Assembly (NCBI GenBank): GCA_020631355.1
Contig: JAHDHL010000007.1
Span: 1 to 64,000 of the forward strand
DNA from: Saprospiraceae bacterium
Lineage (GTDB): Bacteria > Bacteroidota > Bacteroidia > Chitinophagales > Saprospiraceae
Length of the DNA stretch: 64,000 nucleotides
Reading direction: 5' to 3'
Shown: one piece after another, positions 36,107-45,060 of the stretch
Numbering within the stretch: the stretch's first letter is position 1
Layout: the number at the start of each line of letters is the position of its first letter
Position numbers and translations under genes: made by a program
Notes under the pieces: generated by a model
Databases searched by the model: none
What the model was told of the DNA's origin: nothing
What the model saw: only the letters and a program-made list of their open reading frames with translations

Positions 36107-36868
36107 TTATCCACCCATCCAAGTCTTAAACTCCTTGACATTATCCCTACTCACGATAAAATCCTGTGATGCCGGGGTTTTTAATTCCAATTTAATCCTA
36201 TTATTAAAATAATTATGAATTTTGGAAATGGATTGGATATGTACGATTTGTTTCCTGTTAATCCTAAAGAATTTATTCGGGTTCAATGCTTCATTGATAT
36301 GATTCAATGAAGCATCATACACATAACTCTTACCTGCATTAGTAACAATAAATGTAAGGCTATCCTCAGAATAGAAATATGCAATTTCCTCTGACAAAAG
36401 GAAATAATATTTATCCCTACTTTTCAATAGGAATCTTTCCTTGTAGGTCTTATGAATATTCATATTCTGAATCAGATGTCCTAGGGATTGGATATCAGGC
36501 TGTAATTCTTTTTTATTGATTTTATGATATTTTTCCAATGCCTGCACCAATTCTTTTTCATCAATGGGTTTCAATAAATAATCAATACTATTCACCTTAA
36601 ATGCCTTGAGGGAATACTGGTCAAAGGCCGTTGTAAAAATAATCGGAGCATTCACTTCTACCTGTTGGAATATGGAAAAGCTAATTCCATCCGCTAATTG
36701 GATATCCATGAATATCAAATCCGGATGTTCATTCTCCTTGAACCAAGCTACTGCATCCTCTACGGAATCCAGAACGGCTAGTATTTCCGATTGTTCCAAA
36801 TGACTCAAAATCAATGATTCCAATCTCTTTGCCGCATGATATTCATCCTCAACGATTAATATCCTCAT
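36107..36868 (-). CDS. LytTR-family response regulator
   Basis: 253 residues. Receiver domain 1-120: acidic pocket IVEDEYHAAKRLE, phospho-acceptor Asp in DLIFMDIQLADG, Thr in IIFTTAFDQYSLKAFKVNSI, Lys in DYLLKPIDE. LytTR DNA-binding domain about 145-250: FLLKSRDKYYFLLSEEIAYF, FFRINRKQIVHIQSI, IKLELKTPASQDFIVSRDNV. It overlaps the upstream histidine kinase gene by four bases (ATGA), indicating translational coupling. Its partner kinase and the TonB receptor form one operon. Confidence 0.92.
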   Translation of the reverse strand: MRILIVEDEYHAAKRLESLILSHLEQSEILAVLDSVEDAVAWFKENEHPDLIFMDIQLADGISFSIFQQVEVNAPIIFTTAFDQYSLKAFKVNSIDYLLKPIDEKELVQALEKYHKINKKELQPDIQSLGHLIQNMNIHKTYKERFLLKSRDKYYFLLSEEIAYFYSEDSLTFIVTNAGKSYVYDASLNHINEALNPNKFFRINRKQIVHIQSISKIHNYFNNRIKLELKTPASQDFIVSRDNVKEFKTWMGG

Positions 36869-38004
36869 TCTGATTTCATTTCTGGTGATTCAATTAATGG
36901 AATAGCTACCTTGAATTCGTTTTCCGTCTCTACCACATCCACACTTTGGTTCGTAAAAAAAGCATATCTGGAAATGATATTCTTCAACCCCACCCCTGTG
37001 GATGGCATGGATTGGGATTTGATTTGCAGGTTGTTCCTTACCACTAATTTTTTGTCGGAATCCACGAAAACATTTATTTGCAAAGGATATTTCCCTGAAA
37101 TGATGTTATGCTTTATTGCATTCTCAAATAATATCTGCAATGATAATGGCACTACACATTTTTCAAGGAAATAATCACTGACCTCTATGGTTACTTCCAG
37201 ATTATTCTTGAATCTTTCCTTTTGTAAAAAGACATAGGATTCGATGAATTGAATCTCATCTTTCAATGGTATTAATTGCTCATCTCTTTTTTCCAGAATA
37301 TAGCGATATACATCCGACATATTCTTAAGAAATGAAGTGGCTAATGTCTTATCCTCATGAATTATATTCGTCAAAGTGTTCAGACTATTGAACAGGAAAT
37401 GAGGATTGACCTGGTCTCTTAATCCTTGGAGTTGTGATTGGATATGTGCCCTCTTGAATTGTTCCTGCTTGAGGATATTTTCCTTATTCTGATGATACAA
37501 ATACAAACCCTCATAAATGGATAACACAAAAATCGAAGAAAAATAAGTCGCAATAAATCCCTTGTACGGTGCTACATCCGCAGGAAAACCACAATAATCC
37601 TTTAGGAGATATTTCAATACCGTAGACATGATTCCTCCATAAAAAAGAATAAATATGAATTCATACATTATTCTTTTTCTGGTATGCCCGAAACCCTCAT
37701 ATTTTTTCCTTACATAAATCACAAAGGTTCGGAAACCCACCCAGTATACCATTACATGAATCATGGATTCTATGTAATTCATGAGAAAGTTTTGTCCCTT
37801 GAAAATATCAACCCCATAATCAAAGAAAGCAATCGGTACAAATAATGCCAGTACCGGAATACCCAATATCAGGAAAAGGGTATCATCGAACCCGATGTAA
37901 CGCAGTCGCTCTTGTTTATTTAATATGAGTAGGGACATGTACGGAATATTTAGATCATCAGAAGCCAGATGTTTAGATACATCCAACTTCTGATTATCTG
38001 ACAT
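36865..38004 (-). CDS. LytS-like sensor histidine kinase
   Basis: 379 residues. Four membrane segments in residues about 40-190 (e.g. LILGIPVLALFVPIAFFDYG, EFIFILFYGGIMSTVLKYLL, YFSSIFVLSIYEGLYLYHQN), then the His_kinase domain with the phospho-acceptor in RDQVNPHFLFNSLNTLTNII and an ATPase region with SLQILFENAIKHNI (N-box) and STGVGLKNIISRY (G-box). No extracellular sensor domain is visible, so the signal is probably sensed through the membrane part or a partner protein. Starts 19 bp after the TonB receptor stop and is coupled to the LytTR gene. Confidence 0.9.
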   Translation of the reverse strand: MSDNQKLDVSKHLASDDLNIPYMSLLILNKQERLRYIGFDDTLFLILGIPVLALFVPIAFFDYGVDIFKGQNFLMNYIESMIHVMVYWVGFRTFVIYVRKKYEGFGHTRKRIMYEFIFILFYGGIMSTVLKYLLKDYCGFPADVAPYKGFIATYFSSIFVLSIYEGLYLYHQNKENILKQEQFKRAHIQSQLQGLRDQVNPHFLFNSLNTLTNIIHEDKTLATSFLKNMSDVYRYILEKRDEQLIPLKDEIQFIESYVFLQKERFKNNLEVTIEVSDYFLEKCVVPLSLQILFENAIKHNIISGKYPLQINVFVDSDKKLVVRNNLQIKSQSMPSTGVGLKNIISRYAFFTNQSVDVVETENEFKVAIPLIESPEMKSE

Positions 38005-38023
38005 CTATCAGTCTAATATCTAT

Positions 38024-40402
38024 CTAAAAAGTCAATCTGTACATAAAATCGGGGAAGAATCCCAGTTGGTATACATCATTTATCTCATTCGTCAATCTAT
38101 TGTACCTCCTTTGGAAAAGATTCTGGTTGTTTGTTACATTCTGTACATCGAAATAAAAATGTTGTGACAACTTCCTTTTCTTGGCATTCAATTTTACACC
38201 GAACTTCACATCCCATCGGAAATATGGAGCATATTGTTCGCTGTAAGCATTTTCCGTATCCAGTATCTCTTGTCCGGCCATCTGCGATGCCATCAGGTCT
38301 ACCGGAGTATAGAATCGACCTCCTGCTGTGGTCAGCTTGGTATCGAATGTAAGTGCATTGCGTTTCTCCTTGCCAATTTTCAACTCCTTTCCTGCCAGGA
38401 TATTAAGGACATATTGATTATTGAATGCTGAATTCCTCCTGATACCATCACTCCCCTTGTAGCTGGAATCGTAGACGGAGGCTGTCACCAATCCATAATA
38501 TCCCTTGCTGAAGAATTTCTCTACCGTCAATTCCAGGCCATAGTTCATACCTGTCCCCTCATTCACCAAACCGACCTTATCCGATGGAAAACCGAAATCC
38601 TCACCTAGGTTCAATAGGGAAAAACTGGATGGGTCGGACTCTACCGGAACCTTGTCTACATATTGGAAGTAGGCTTCGGTCTTTATCCTCCATTCAGGTG
38701 CCAGTTTGGTATCGTATCCCAATACGAAATGCTGACTTCTCGTACCATCCAGATTGATATTGGTCTCCTCGAATGCACCATCAGCCATTTGTTCCCTAGC
38801 AAGAAGAATCGGCAATGGTGCTACTTGGGTATGCATTCCATACCCCAGACTCAACATATGCTTTTCACTGATATTATAATTCAGTGCAGCCCTCGGTTCC
38901 AATGCCCAGTCGTTATTCAGTGTAAGCAATTGGCTGTGCAATCCCAGATTCAGTGTCAATTTGGTATTGAACTTATACTGTGTTTGGATATAGGCCTGCG
39001 CCAATAGGCTATTATCATTGAATTGGTAAGTTTCTATCCATTCCGGTGTGAATTCACGGGTTCTATTATTCAAATCATAATAATAATTTTCCAATAGGAT
39101 ACCCGCCCTGGCAGTCAGCTTGGAATTGAATTTCTTATTCACGAATGAAGACAAGGACAAACGGGATTGTGCATCATCCACCTCCGTAATCCGGTTGATT
39201 TCCTCATTTTCCTGCCCTAGGTTGGAATACCTATCCACATCAAATGTATTGGCTGACAAGGAACCTGATATCACCGTTCGTAGGTAGGTATTCTGATCCA
39301 GAATCACATTGTGTTTCAAGCCAATGACTCCGAATCTTGATCTGGCGTAACTATCCTCATCCACTGCTGCGAACAGGTCGCCTTCTTCCACTTCGTCATG
39401 TAGGAAATCGATATCGCTATTCCCTCCTATTCCGAAAATGGAAAACTTACCCGCCTTGGATTTTCCCAGATTGATATTGAAGGCCACATCCTGATAATTC
39501 GGTGTTGCATTGGTTCCTATGGGCAAATTCAAATCAGATGCTATACCTATGAATGAATAACGGGCCGCTACCAAATAGGACGAATTATTCTTCTTACTTA
39601 TGGGGCCTTCGGCCATTGCTTCCACTCCACTCACAGCACCCAATTGTACCATGAATTCATGCTTGTCCCGATTACCTGTCCTCAATCCCAAATCGAATAC
39701 CCCTGCCAAGGCATTGCCATATTCTGCAGGAAATGCCGAGGTAATGAAATCCGAGTTCTTAATCAGGTTGGGATTCAGTGCACTCACCGGCCCTCCCGTA
39801 GTACCGACGGTAGAAAAATGATTGGGATTCGGAATGGGGATTCCCTCCATTCTCCATAATACCCCTGTCGGGGAATTTCCACGTATAACGATATCATTCC
39901 TTGCATCATCCGCTGTAGAAACACCTGCAAAATTGGCAGCCAATCGTCCTACATCACTCCTACCGCCTGAATAGCGGTTGACTTCCTCCACACTGAATGT
40001 CCTTGCCGATATCGTAGCCAGTTCGTTCTGTGCCTTGTCTTTCTCTACCTTGGCCGTCACCACTACCTCATTCAAAATCTCCACCGATTCCTCTATTCCT
40101 ATTTCCAAGAATACTTCCTTACCTGCGGTAACCTCTACATTCGGTATCGTAATGCTTTCATATCCGAGGTAGGCAATCTCGATATCATATCTCCCTATGG
40201 GTAAATTCTCCAAAATAAAATCACCATCTATTTCTGTCATCGTCCCTATGACCGGGTCACTGTTCTTTACAATGACCGTGGCTCCGATTACAGGCATCTC
40301 AGATTGCTTATCTGTAACAATGCCCTTGACATTCTGTGTGTTCTGGGCTAGTGCTGCAAATCCGATAAAGGATAAGATGAATATCGTTATGTATTTTTTC
40401 AT
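38024..40402 (-). CDS. TonB-dependent receptor with CarboxypepD_reg-like domain
   Basis: 792 residues. Signal peptide YITIFILSFIGFAALAQ; residues about 24-105 a carboxypeptidase regulatory-like domain (VKGIVTDKQSEMPVIGATVI, IGRYDIEIAYLGYE); 110-235 a plug (LNEVVVTAKVEKDKAQNEL, DIVIRGNSPTGVLWRMEGIP); the rest a 22-stranded-type barrel ending FFPDFMYRLTF, whose final aromatic is the outer-membrane targeting signal. It is not SusC-like and no SusD follows. Instead a histidine kinase and LytTR regulator follow in the same operon, which suggests that the receptor or its ligand is monitored by them. The ~98-nt leader carries a hairpin followed by T-rich sequence (40430-40468). Confidence 0.92.
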   Translation of the reverse strand: MKKYITIFILSFIGFAALAQNTQNVKGIVTDKQSEMPVIGATVIVKNSDPVIGTMTEIDGDFILENLPIGRYDIEIAYLGYESITIPNVEVTAGKEVFLEIGIEESVEILNEVVVTAKVEKDKAQNELATISARTFSVEEVNRYSGGRSDVGRLAANFAGVSTADDARNDIVIRGNSPTGVLWRMEGIPIPNPNHFSTVGTTGGPVSALNPNLIKNSDFITSAFPAEYGNALAGVFDLGLRTGNRDKHEFMVQLGAVSGVEAMAEGPISKKNNSSYLVAARYSFIGIASDLNLPIGTNATPNYQDVAFNINLGKSKAGKFSIFGIGGNSDIDFLHDEVEEGDLFAAVDEDSYARSRFGVIGLKHNVILDQNTYLRTVISGSLSANTFDVDRYSNLGQENEEINRITEVDDAQSRLSLSSFVNKKFNSKLTARAGILLENYYYDLNNRTREFTPEWIETYQFNDNSLLAQAYIQTQYKFNTKLTLNLGLHSQLLTLNNDWALEPRAALNYNISEKHMLSLGYGMHTQVAPLPILLAREQMADGAFEETNINLDGTRSQHFVLGYDTKLAPEWRIKTEAYFQYVDKVPVESDPSSFSLLNLGEDFGFPSDKVGLVNEGTGMNYGLELTVEKFFSKGYYGLVTASVYDSSYKGSDGIRRNSAFNNQYVLNILAGKELKIGKEKRNALTFDTKLTTAGGRFYTPVDLMASQMAGQEILDTENAYSEQYAPYFRWDVKFGVKLNAKKRKLSQHFYFDVQNVTNNQNLFQRRYNRLTNEINDVYQLGFFPDFMYRLTF

Positions 40403-40429
40403 GATGCTATTTTTTCATCAAAAAGGAAA

Positions 40430-40468
40430 CCCAATGCCCCATTCCTTGTTCGGAAAATGGACATTGGG
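40430..40468 (-). promoter_or_regulatory. leader hairpin, possible attenuator of the TonB receptor operon
   Basis: On the minus strand CCCAATG-T-CCATTTTCC pairs with GGAATGGGG-CATTGGG (imperfect in the middle), followed at once by TTTCCTTTTT and, 27 nt after the stem, the ATG. The shape resembles an intrinsic terminator in the 5' leader. A regulator or ribosome could decide read-through. Confidence 0.4.
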
Positions 40469-40505
40469 CGTGTCCTCATTTAAGAATTATTGTTCATTTC
40501 GATTT

Positions 40506-40536
40506 CAAAACTAGGGATGAAACACAAGCATGGCAA
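40506..40536 (-). promoter_or_regulatory. promoter of the TonB receptor-kinase-regulator operon
   Basis: Minus strand: TTG (40534-40536), 20-nt spacer, TAGTTTTG (40506-40513), a full consensus match. The leader would be about 98 nt. Confidence 0.6.
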
Positions 40537-40610
40537 TCGATTCCTGCTGAACCGTCATATTTTGGGTTGAATTGTAATATTATGGGTTTGGATGACTTCA
40601 CCTTTCTCAG

Positions 40611-40639
40611 GTATGAAAAGAGGATTTACCTTTTCATAC
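40611..40639. promoter_or_regulatory. inverted repeat GTATGAAAAG, possible operator
   Basis: GTATGAAAAG (40611-40620), 9 nt, CTTTTCATAC (40630-40639), perfect 10-bp arms. It lies 75-105 bp upstream of the -33 element. A further GTATGAAAA at 40658-40666 overlaps the terminator T-tract and may be chance. The half-site equals that at 3398-3443. Confidence 0.45.
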
Positions 40640-40668
40640 TGAAAATGAATAAGATATGTATGAAAAAA

Positions 40669-40692
40669 GGGATGCGATTATAATCGCATCCC
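40669..40692 (-). terminator. transketolase terminator
   Basis: A 24-bp perfect palindrome (arm GGGATGCGATTA), with six A immediately to the left (40663-40668) that become a U-tract for leftward transcription. It is 95 bp beyond the transketolase stop codon. Confidence 0.85.
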
Positions 40693-40786
40693 TTTCAATA
40701 TTCTAGGAATAAGGACGTGTTCAGAATTCGCTTTCGAAGATAATTCTAGGTCATAGCGTTAAATTCGAATACGTTCTCAGTATCTC

Positions 40787-42835
40787 TTATTTCCTTATTC
40801 GAAGCATGGTATTCACCTGTTTGAATACATTCTCACCAGTGAATCCGAACTGTTCATCCAAAACCGTATAAGGTGCGGAATAACCGAAGTGTGTCATACC
40901 AAATACGATTCCATCTGCTCCTACCAGGCTCTCCAATGTAACGGGTAAACCTGCGGTAAGACCAAATTTGGGTACTCCTGCAGGCAAGACCTTTTGTTGG
41001 TATCCCCTGGTTTGGTTTCTGAACAAGCCCTCAGATGGTGCAGAAACGATTCGTACTTTCATTTTCTTTTTCTTCGTCAGCATAGCTGCTCCCTCTACCA
41101 AGGTGGATACTTCCGAACCATTCGCTACAAGGATAATATCAGGGGTCCCCTCACAATCCTGAACGATGTATGCTCCTTTCTTGGCATTTTGAGCTTCTCT
41201 GTACCTACTTCTTCCCATAGGTTCCAAATCATTCACATCCTGACGAGACAGAATCAATCCCGAGGGTGAATTCCTATTCTCAAGTGCCAATTTCCAAGCT
41301 ACTGCAGTTTCTTCGGCATCAGCAGGTCTCAGGGCAAGGAAACTATTATTACCTGAATGATTCTTCATTTTTTCCAACAAACGAATCTGAGCTTCCTGCT
41401 CAATTGGTTGGTGTGTAGGCCCATCTTCCCCTACCCTGAACGCATCATGCGTCCAAATGAAAATGACTTGTTGTTCCATCAAGGAAGCCACACGAATAGC
41501 CGGTTTCATGTAATCAGAGAATGTGAAGAATGTGGCACATGCTGGTATGACACCTCCATGCAATCCCATTCCTGTCATTACAGCTGCCATAGTGAGTTCC
41601 GCCACACCTGCCTGTAGGAATGCCCCACTGAAATCACCTTTTCTGAAATCACCGGTCTTTTTCAAGTAAGCCTCGGTCTTATCACTATTACAAAGGTCAG
41701 CAGAAGAAATAACCAAATTCTCTACCTTTCCTGCCAAATATGACATCACAGCTGCAGATGAATTACGAGTTGCCGTATTCGCCTTATGCTCGACACCTTT
41801 CCAATCTATCTCCGGTAATTCACCGGATAAGAACAACTTCAACTTAGCTGCCTTTTCCTTATTTTTCTTGGACCAGTCCTTGAACTTTGCTTTTCTGGCC
41901 TTGGCGTCTTTCTTCTTCTCGGCAATAACTTTCTTATAGAATGCCTTTACTTCCGGAAATACCTTGAATGGATTCTTTACATTACCACCTAATCCCTCTA
42001 TGGTCTTTTCAAAAGATGCAGCAGACTTACTCAATGGCTTTCCATGCAACTCCACTTCTCCTTCGTATCCACTGCCATCTTCCTTGACAACACCCTTACC
42101 CATTTTTGTCTTACCAATGATAAGCGTCGGACGGTCATTTTCAGAAATACCGGACTTGATGGCATTACGGATAGCATCATGGTCATTGCCATCTATGGTC
42201 AATACATGCCAATTCCATGATTCGTATTTCTTAGCGGTGTCCTCACCTGTTACATCGTCCACTACGGTAGACAATTGTATGTCATTCGCATCATAGAACA
42301 TAACGATTTGGCCCAATCCCAAGTGACCAGCAATACGACCTGCTCCCTGTGAGATTTCCTCTTGGATTCCTCCATCAGAAATGTAGATGTAAGTCTTATG
42401 CTCTACTACCTTACCAAAACGGGCATGTAGGAATCGTTCTGCAATTGCCGAACCGATACCAAACGCATGACCCAAACCCAATGGACCGGATGTATTTTCC
42501 ACACCTCTTTTGATATCCACCTCAGGGTGTCCCGGAGTACAGCTTCCCCATTGCCTGAAATTCTTAATATCTGTGAGGCTATAATTACCCAAAAGGGTAT
42601 GTATTCCATACAACATAGGAGACATGTGGCCTGCATCCAGATAGAATCTATCCCTCATGGCCCATGTCATATCACTAGGATCATAATTCATGAATTCGGA
42701 ATACAATACATGTACGAAATCAGCACCACCCATCGGTCCTCCGGGGTGTCCTGACTTCGCTTTTTCCACCATAGCTGCGGCTAGGATACGGACATTGTCC
42801 GCAGCCTTCATACTCAATTCTTTGTTGGCTTTCAC
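40787..42835 (-). CDS. tkt: transketolase
   Basis: Transfers two-carbon units in the pentose phosphate pathway. About 682 residues as one chain, unlike the split form common in some Bacteroidetes. Thiamine-diphosphate site: EKAKSGHPGGPMGGADFVH near the N-terminus, SDGGIQEEISQGAGRIAG, then the pyrimidine domain HDAFRVGEDGPTHQPIEQEA, and C-terminal GMTHFGYSAPYTVLDEQFGF. A Lys-rich helix (EKKKDAKARKAKFKDWSKKN) joins the first two domains. Starts are unclear: GTG at 42835 gives MKANKELSMKAADNVRILAA; a GTG at 42889 or ATG at 42811 are alternatives. Ends in a strong terminator. Confidence 0.93.
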   Translation of the reverse strand: MKANKELSMKAADNVRILAAAMVEKAKSGHPGGPMGGADFVHVLYSEFMNYDPSDMTWAMRDRFYLDAGHMSPMLYGIHTLLGNYSLTDIKNFRQWGSCTPGHPEVDIKRGVENTSGPLGLGHAFGIGSAIAERFLHARFGKVVEHKTYIYISDGGIQEEISQGAGRIAGHLGLGQIVMFYDANDIQLSTVVDDVTGEDTAKKYESWNWHVLTIDGNDHDAIRNAIKSGISENDRPTLIIGKTKMGKGVVKEDGSGYEGEVELHGKPLSKSAASFEKTIEGLGGNVKNPFKVFPEVKAFYKKVIAEKKKDAKARKAKFKDWSKKNKEKAAKLKLFLSGELPEIDWKGVEHKANTATRNSSAAVMSYLAGKVENLVISSADLCNSDKTEAYLKKTGDFRKGDFSGAFLQAGVAELTMAAVMTGMGLHGGVIPACATFFTFSDYMKPAIRVASLMEQQVIFIWTHDAFRVGEDGPTHQPIEQEAQIRLLEKMKNHSGNNSFLALRPADAEETAVAWKLALENRNSPSGLILSRQDVNDLEPMGRSRYREAQNAKKGAYIVQDCEGTPDIILVANGSEVSTLVEGAAMLTKKKKMKVRIVSAPSEGLFRNQTRGYQQKVLPAGVPKFGLTAGLPVTLESLVGADGIVFGMTHFGYSAPYTVLDEQFGFTGENVFKQVNTMLRIRK

Positions 42836-43003
42836 AGATTTAGAATTTGAAAGATTAACTAAAAAAGGGGTTTCGTCTAAAAATGCCACAAGATAAGTAT
42901 TGATGTAGGATATTAGGCTATCTATGGTATTAAATTGGGTGGCGATGAATGTAAGAGTGTGAATAACTGGGAGTGAATGGACTAAACCTACTCAATCGCC
43001 CTA

Positions 43004-43777
43004 CTAAATCCACCCCAATCCCAATGCAATGGAAAGCACAATCAGCATGACTGCCACGACTCGCTGGAGGGCCAATAGTGTTACTTTCTTCAATAACTTA
43101 TTTCCGAGGAAAGCACCCAGAATGGCTGATAAAGTGGCACAGGTCACTAAGAAAAGGTTATCTATTAATCCCGCATCAGTAAAACGAGTTGCATATACAC
43201 CTAATCGAGTAAAATCCACCATGGTAGAAAGCACCACAGCTGTTCCAATAAATGCTTCCTTTCTGAGTCCTGCCTTGATGAGAAAAGCGGTTCTCAATGC
43301 ACCTTGGTTACCTGATAATCCCCCAAAGAATCCACTTAGGAAACCACCTATGGACAATTTGTTCTTATCAAATTGCATATTACTGAAATATGGGATGAGG
43401 TCCATCAGTGCAAATATGATCAGTATAATGGAAATCAATAATTTGACAGGATAAATCTCGAAAGTCCTGCCCCATAACTGATAATCCATCAAGGGTTGGC
43501 TATCCGGAATTTCTAGCAGGAGCCATGCACCTATAAAAGCTGCAATGACCGCAGGAATCCCGAATCGAAGTAACACCGTCCTATCTGCTTTCTTTCCTAC
43601 CAGTATTATCTTGAATAGATTATTGAAAAAATGCACCACTCCCGTGAGGGCTATCGCCAAATCAACAGGAAAAAAAATCATGAATACAGGCGTAAGGATG
43701 GTACCTAATCCGAATCCGGAAAAGAATGTGAGTATCGCTACAAGGAATGCAATGATTGATATGATGAAAATTTCCAA
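43004..43777 (-). CDS. TauE/SafE family sulfite or anion exporter
   Basis: 257 residues with about eight membrane spans, matching the TauE/SafE family (formerly DUF81). The twin-motif pattern is seen: FFSGFGLGTILTPVFMIFF in the first half and GGFLSGFFGGLSGNQGALRT in the second, both with the Gly-rich GFGLG/GxxSGxxG loops. The family exports sulfite, sulfonates or related anions; substrate here is unknown. It starts 11 bp after the Hsp15-like gene, so they form a small operon. Confidence 0.88.
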   Translation of the reverse strand: MEIFIISIIAFLVAILTFFSGFGLGTILTPVFMIFFPVDLAIALTGVVHFFNNLFKIILVGKKADRTVLLRFGIPAVIAAFIGAWLLLEIPDSQPLMDYQLWGRTFEIYPVKLLISIILIIFALMDLIPYFSNMQFDKNKLSIGGFLSGFFGGLSGNQGALRTAFLIKAGLRKEAFIGTAVVLSTMVDFTRLGVYATRFTDAGLIDNLFLVTCATLSAILGAFLGNKLLKKVTLLALQRVVAVMLIVLSIALGLGWI

Positions 43778-43788
43778 TAGAATGAATA

Positions 43789-44184
43789 TTAGAACTTATC
43801 CTTGAACTTATCCTTGTACTTATCCAAATCCCTACGTTCTCGTTTTGTCGGACGACCTGCTCCTTTTTCCCTACGTTCGGAAGCGGCCTTACCGATATAC
43901 CAATTCTTATACTTATTCAATTCCTCCTCCGGAGTCAAATCCTCGTAACATTCCACTGCTATGGGTGCCCCTACCCTCTTGTCTATGAGTTTTAGGGATT
44001 TGAATGTCATGTTGAAACCATTCTTCTTGACTTCAATGATTTCATTCACCTCTATCATTTGTGAGGGTTTCACATTCAATTCGTTGATTTTGACCTTACC
44101 TGACTTGCACGCATCCGTTGCCATCGTTCTGGACTTGAATATACGGACGCTCCATAACCACTTATCAATTCTTACCTTTTCCAT
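43789..44184 (-). CDS. S4-domain RNA-binding heat-shock protein (Hsp15-like)
   Basis: 131 residues. The S4 RNA-binding domain covers residues about 1-65: VRIDKWLWSVRIFKSRTMAT, DACKSGKVKINELNVKPSQM. The tail (RREKGAGRPTKRERRDLDKY) is Lys/Arg rich and ends with an imperfect KYKDKFKDKF repeat. In E. coli Hsp15 (HslR) rescues stalled 50S subunits with nascent chains; that role is inferred by family. It leads the TauE/SafE gene. Confidence 0.9.
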   Translation of the reverse strand: MEKVRIDKWLWSVRIFKSRTMATDACKSGKVKINELNVKPSQMIEVNEIIEVKKNGFNMTFKSLKLIDKRVGAPIAVECYEDLTPEEELNKYKNWYIGKAASERREKGAGRPTKRERRDLDKYKDKFKDKF

Positions 44185-44292
44185 AATGGTACGTTTCTAC
44201 TTTACAGTATTAGAATGGTCTTTCTATCAAAATTAGTTCTGATTTTTTGGAATATTATCACGAACAATCACTTTCCAACCCAATATAAAAGA

Positions 44293-44336
44293 AAAGCGGC
44301 ACAAGGTTTTATCCAAGCGCCGCTTTGTTTTTTTGG
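44293..44336 (-). terminator. HU gene terminator
   Basis: AAAGCGGC (44293-44300) pairs with GCCGCTTT (44329-44336); T-rich sequence follows on both strands (plus GTTTTTTT; minus TCTTTTATATT). It lies 12 bp beyond the HU stop. Confidence 0.7.
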
Positions 44337-44347
44337 TAAAGTTCTGA

Positions 44348-44620
44348 TTACTCTACAGCTCTTTTCAATTCAGCACCGGGCTTGAACTTAACAACTTTCT
44401 TCGCAGGTATTTGGATCTTCTTACCGGTTGCAGGGTTATGGCCCTCACGAGCGGCTCTCTCTGTAACTGAGTATGTTCCAAATCCAATTAAAGAAACTTT
44501 GTCGCCTGACTTCAATGCGTCAGTAATGGCGTCAAGAACAGCATCCAATGCTGCACCAGCCTTTGCTTTTGAGATGTCAGCATCCTCAGCAATCTTGTTG
44601 ATCAAATCTCCTTTGTTCAT
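44348..44620 (-). CDS. HU family DNA-binding protein
   Basis: 90 residues, a nucleoid protein that bends DNA as a dimer. [20 protein letters not shown] at the start, the dimer helix [20 protein letters not shown], the sheet [20 protein letters not shown], and the arm [20 protein letters not shown] with the proline-tipped DNA-intercalating loop. Length and sequence are fully typical. Monocistronic with its own promoter and terminator. Confidence 0.97.
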   Translation of the reverse strand: MNKGDLINKIAEDADISKAKAGAALDAVLDAITDALKSGDKVSLIGFGTYSVTERAAREGHNPATGKKIQIPAKKVVKFKPGAELKRAVE

Positions 44621-44656
44621 GATTTAGGTTTTTAATATAAATGAACTTAAGTGTGG

Positions 44657-44687
44657 CAAATTTAACTGCATCATACTGTAAAATCAA
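44657..44687 (-). promoter_or_regulatory. HU gene promoter
   Basis: Minus strand: TTG (44685-44687), 20-nt spacer, TAAATTTG (44657-44664). Perfect consensus; leader of about 30 nt. Confidence 0.65.
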
Positions 44688-44818
44688 GTTTTTATGCTCT
44701 TAAATCCCTTTATTTATAGGCATTTCAGGGGTTTTTTAGCATTTCATACTCTATTTCATAATTGAATATGATACAATTTCGTCTTAACTTACCGTTGAGT
44801 TAATAAATATTCTATAAA

Positions 44819-45004
44819 ATGAGAAAATATTTCGTACGCTTTTCCATCCTTTTCTTCCTTACGGCATTCACTTTGACATCCTATTCTTGCTCAAAGAAAA
44901 CAGGTTGCCCCATTAATGAAAAGGCTCATGTCAAACCTGATAAGAAAGGGAATTTTGGAAAGAAAAGGGGTAAGTCCAATCTTTTCCCTAAGAATATGCG
45001 ATAG
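44819..45004 (+). CDS. small basic lipoprotein
   Basis: 61 residues. Signal peptide II with lipobox LTSYSC (Cys at about residue 24), then a 37-residue mature part that is strongly basic: KKTGCPINEKAHVKPDKKGN, FGKKRGKSNLFPKNMR. The frame is complete, with ATG start and sensible lipoprotein N-terminus, so it looks real even though short. Family not recognised. A basic lipid-anchored peptide could contact LPS or peptidoglycan, but that is speculation. It is divergent from HU. Confidence 0.65.
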   Translation: MRKYFVRFSILFFLTAFTLTSYSCSKKTGCPINEKAHVKPDKKGNFGKKRGKSNLFPKNMR

Positions 45005-45060
45005 GTCAAAGATATAACTTTTTTTATTACAAAAAGTAATTTTATCACCAAAATGATAAA

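Larger units (their letters stand above)
40403..40786. other. 384-bp intergenic region between the TonB receptor and transketolase genes
   Basis: No gene seen. It holds, from right to left, the transketolase terminator (40669-40692), inverted GTATGAAAAG half-sites (40611-40639), the TonB-receptor promoter (40506-40536) and a leader hairpin (40430-40468). The part 40693-40786 shows nothing definite. Confidence 0.7.

Noticed and set aside
40658-40668. A third GTATGAAAA half-site
   Set aside because: It coincides with the A-run that serves as U-tract of the transketolase terminator, so it has a sufficient other explanation.
44819-45004. The small lipoprotein frame being noise
   Set aside because: A noise call was considered and dropped: the signal peptide, lipobox and stop position make a coherent small lipoprotein.
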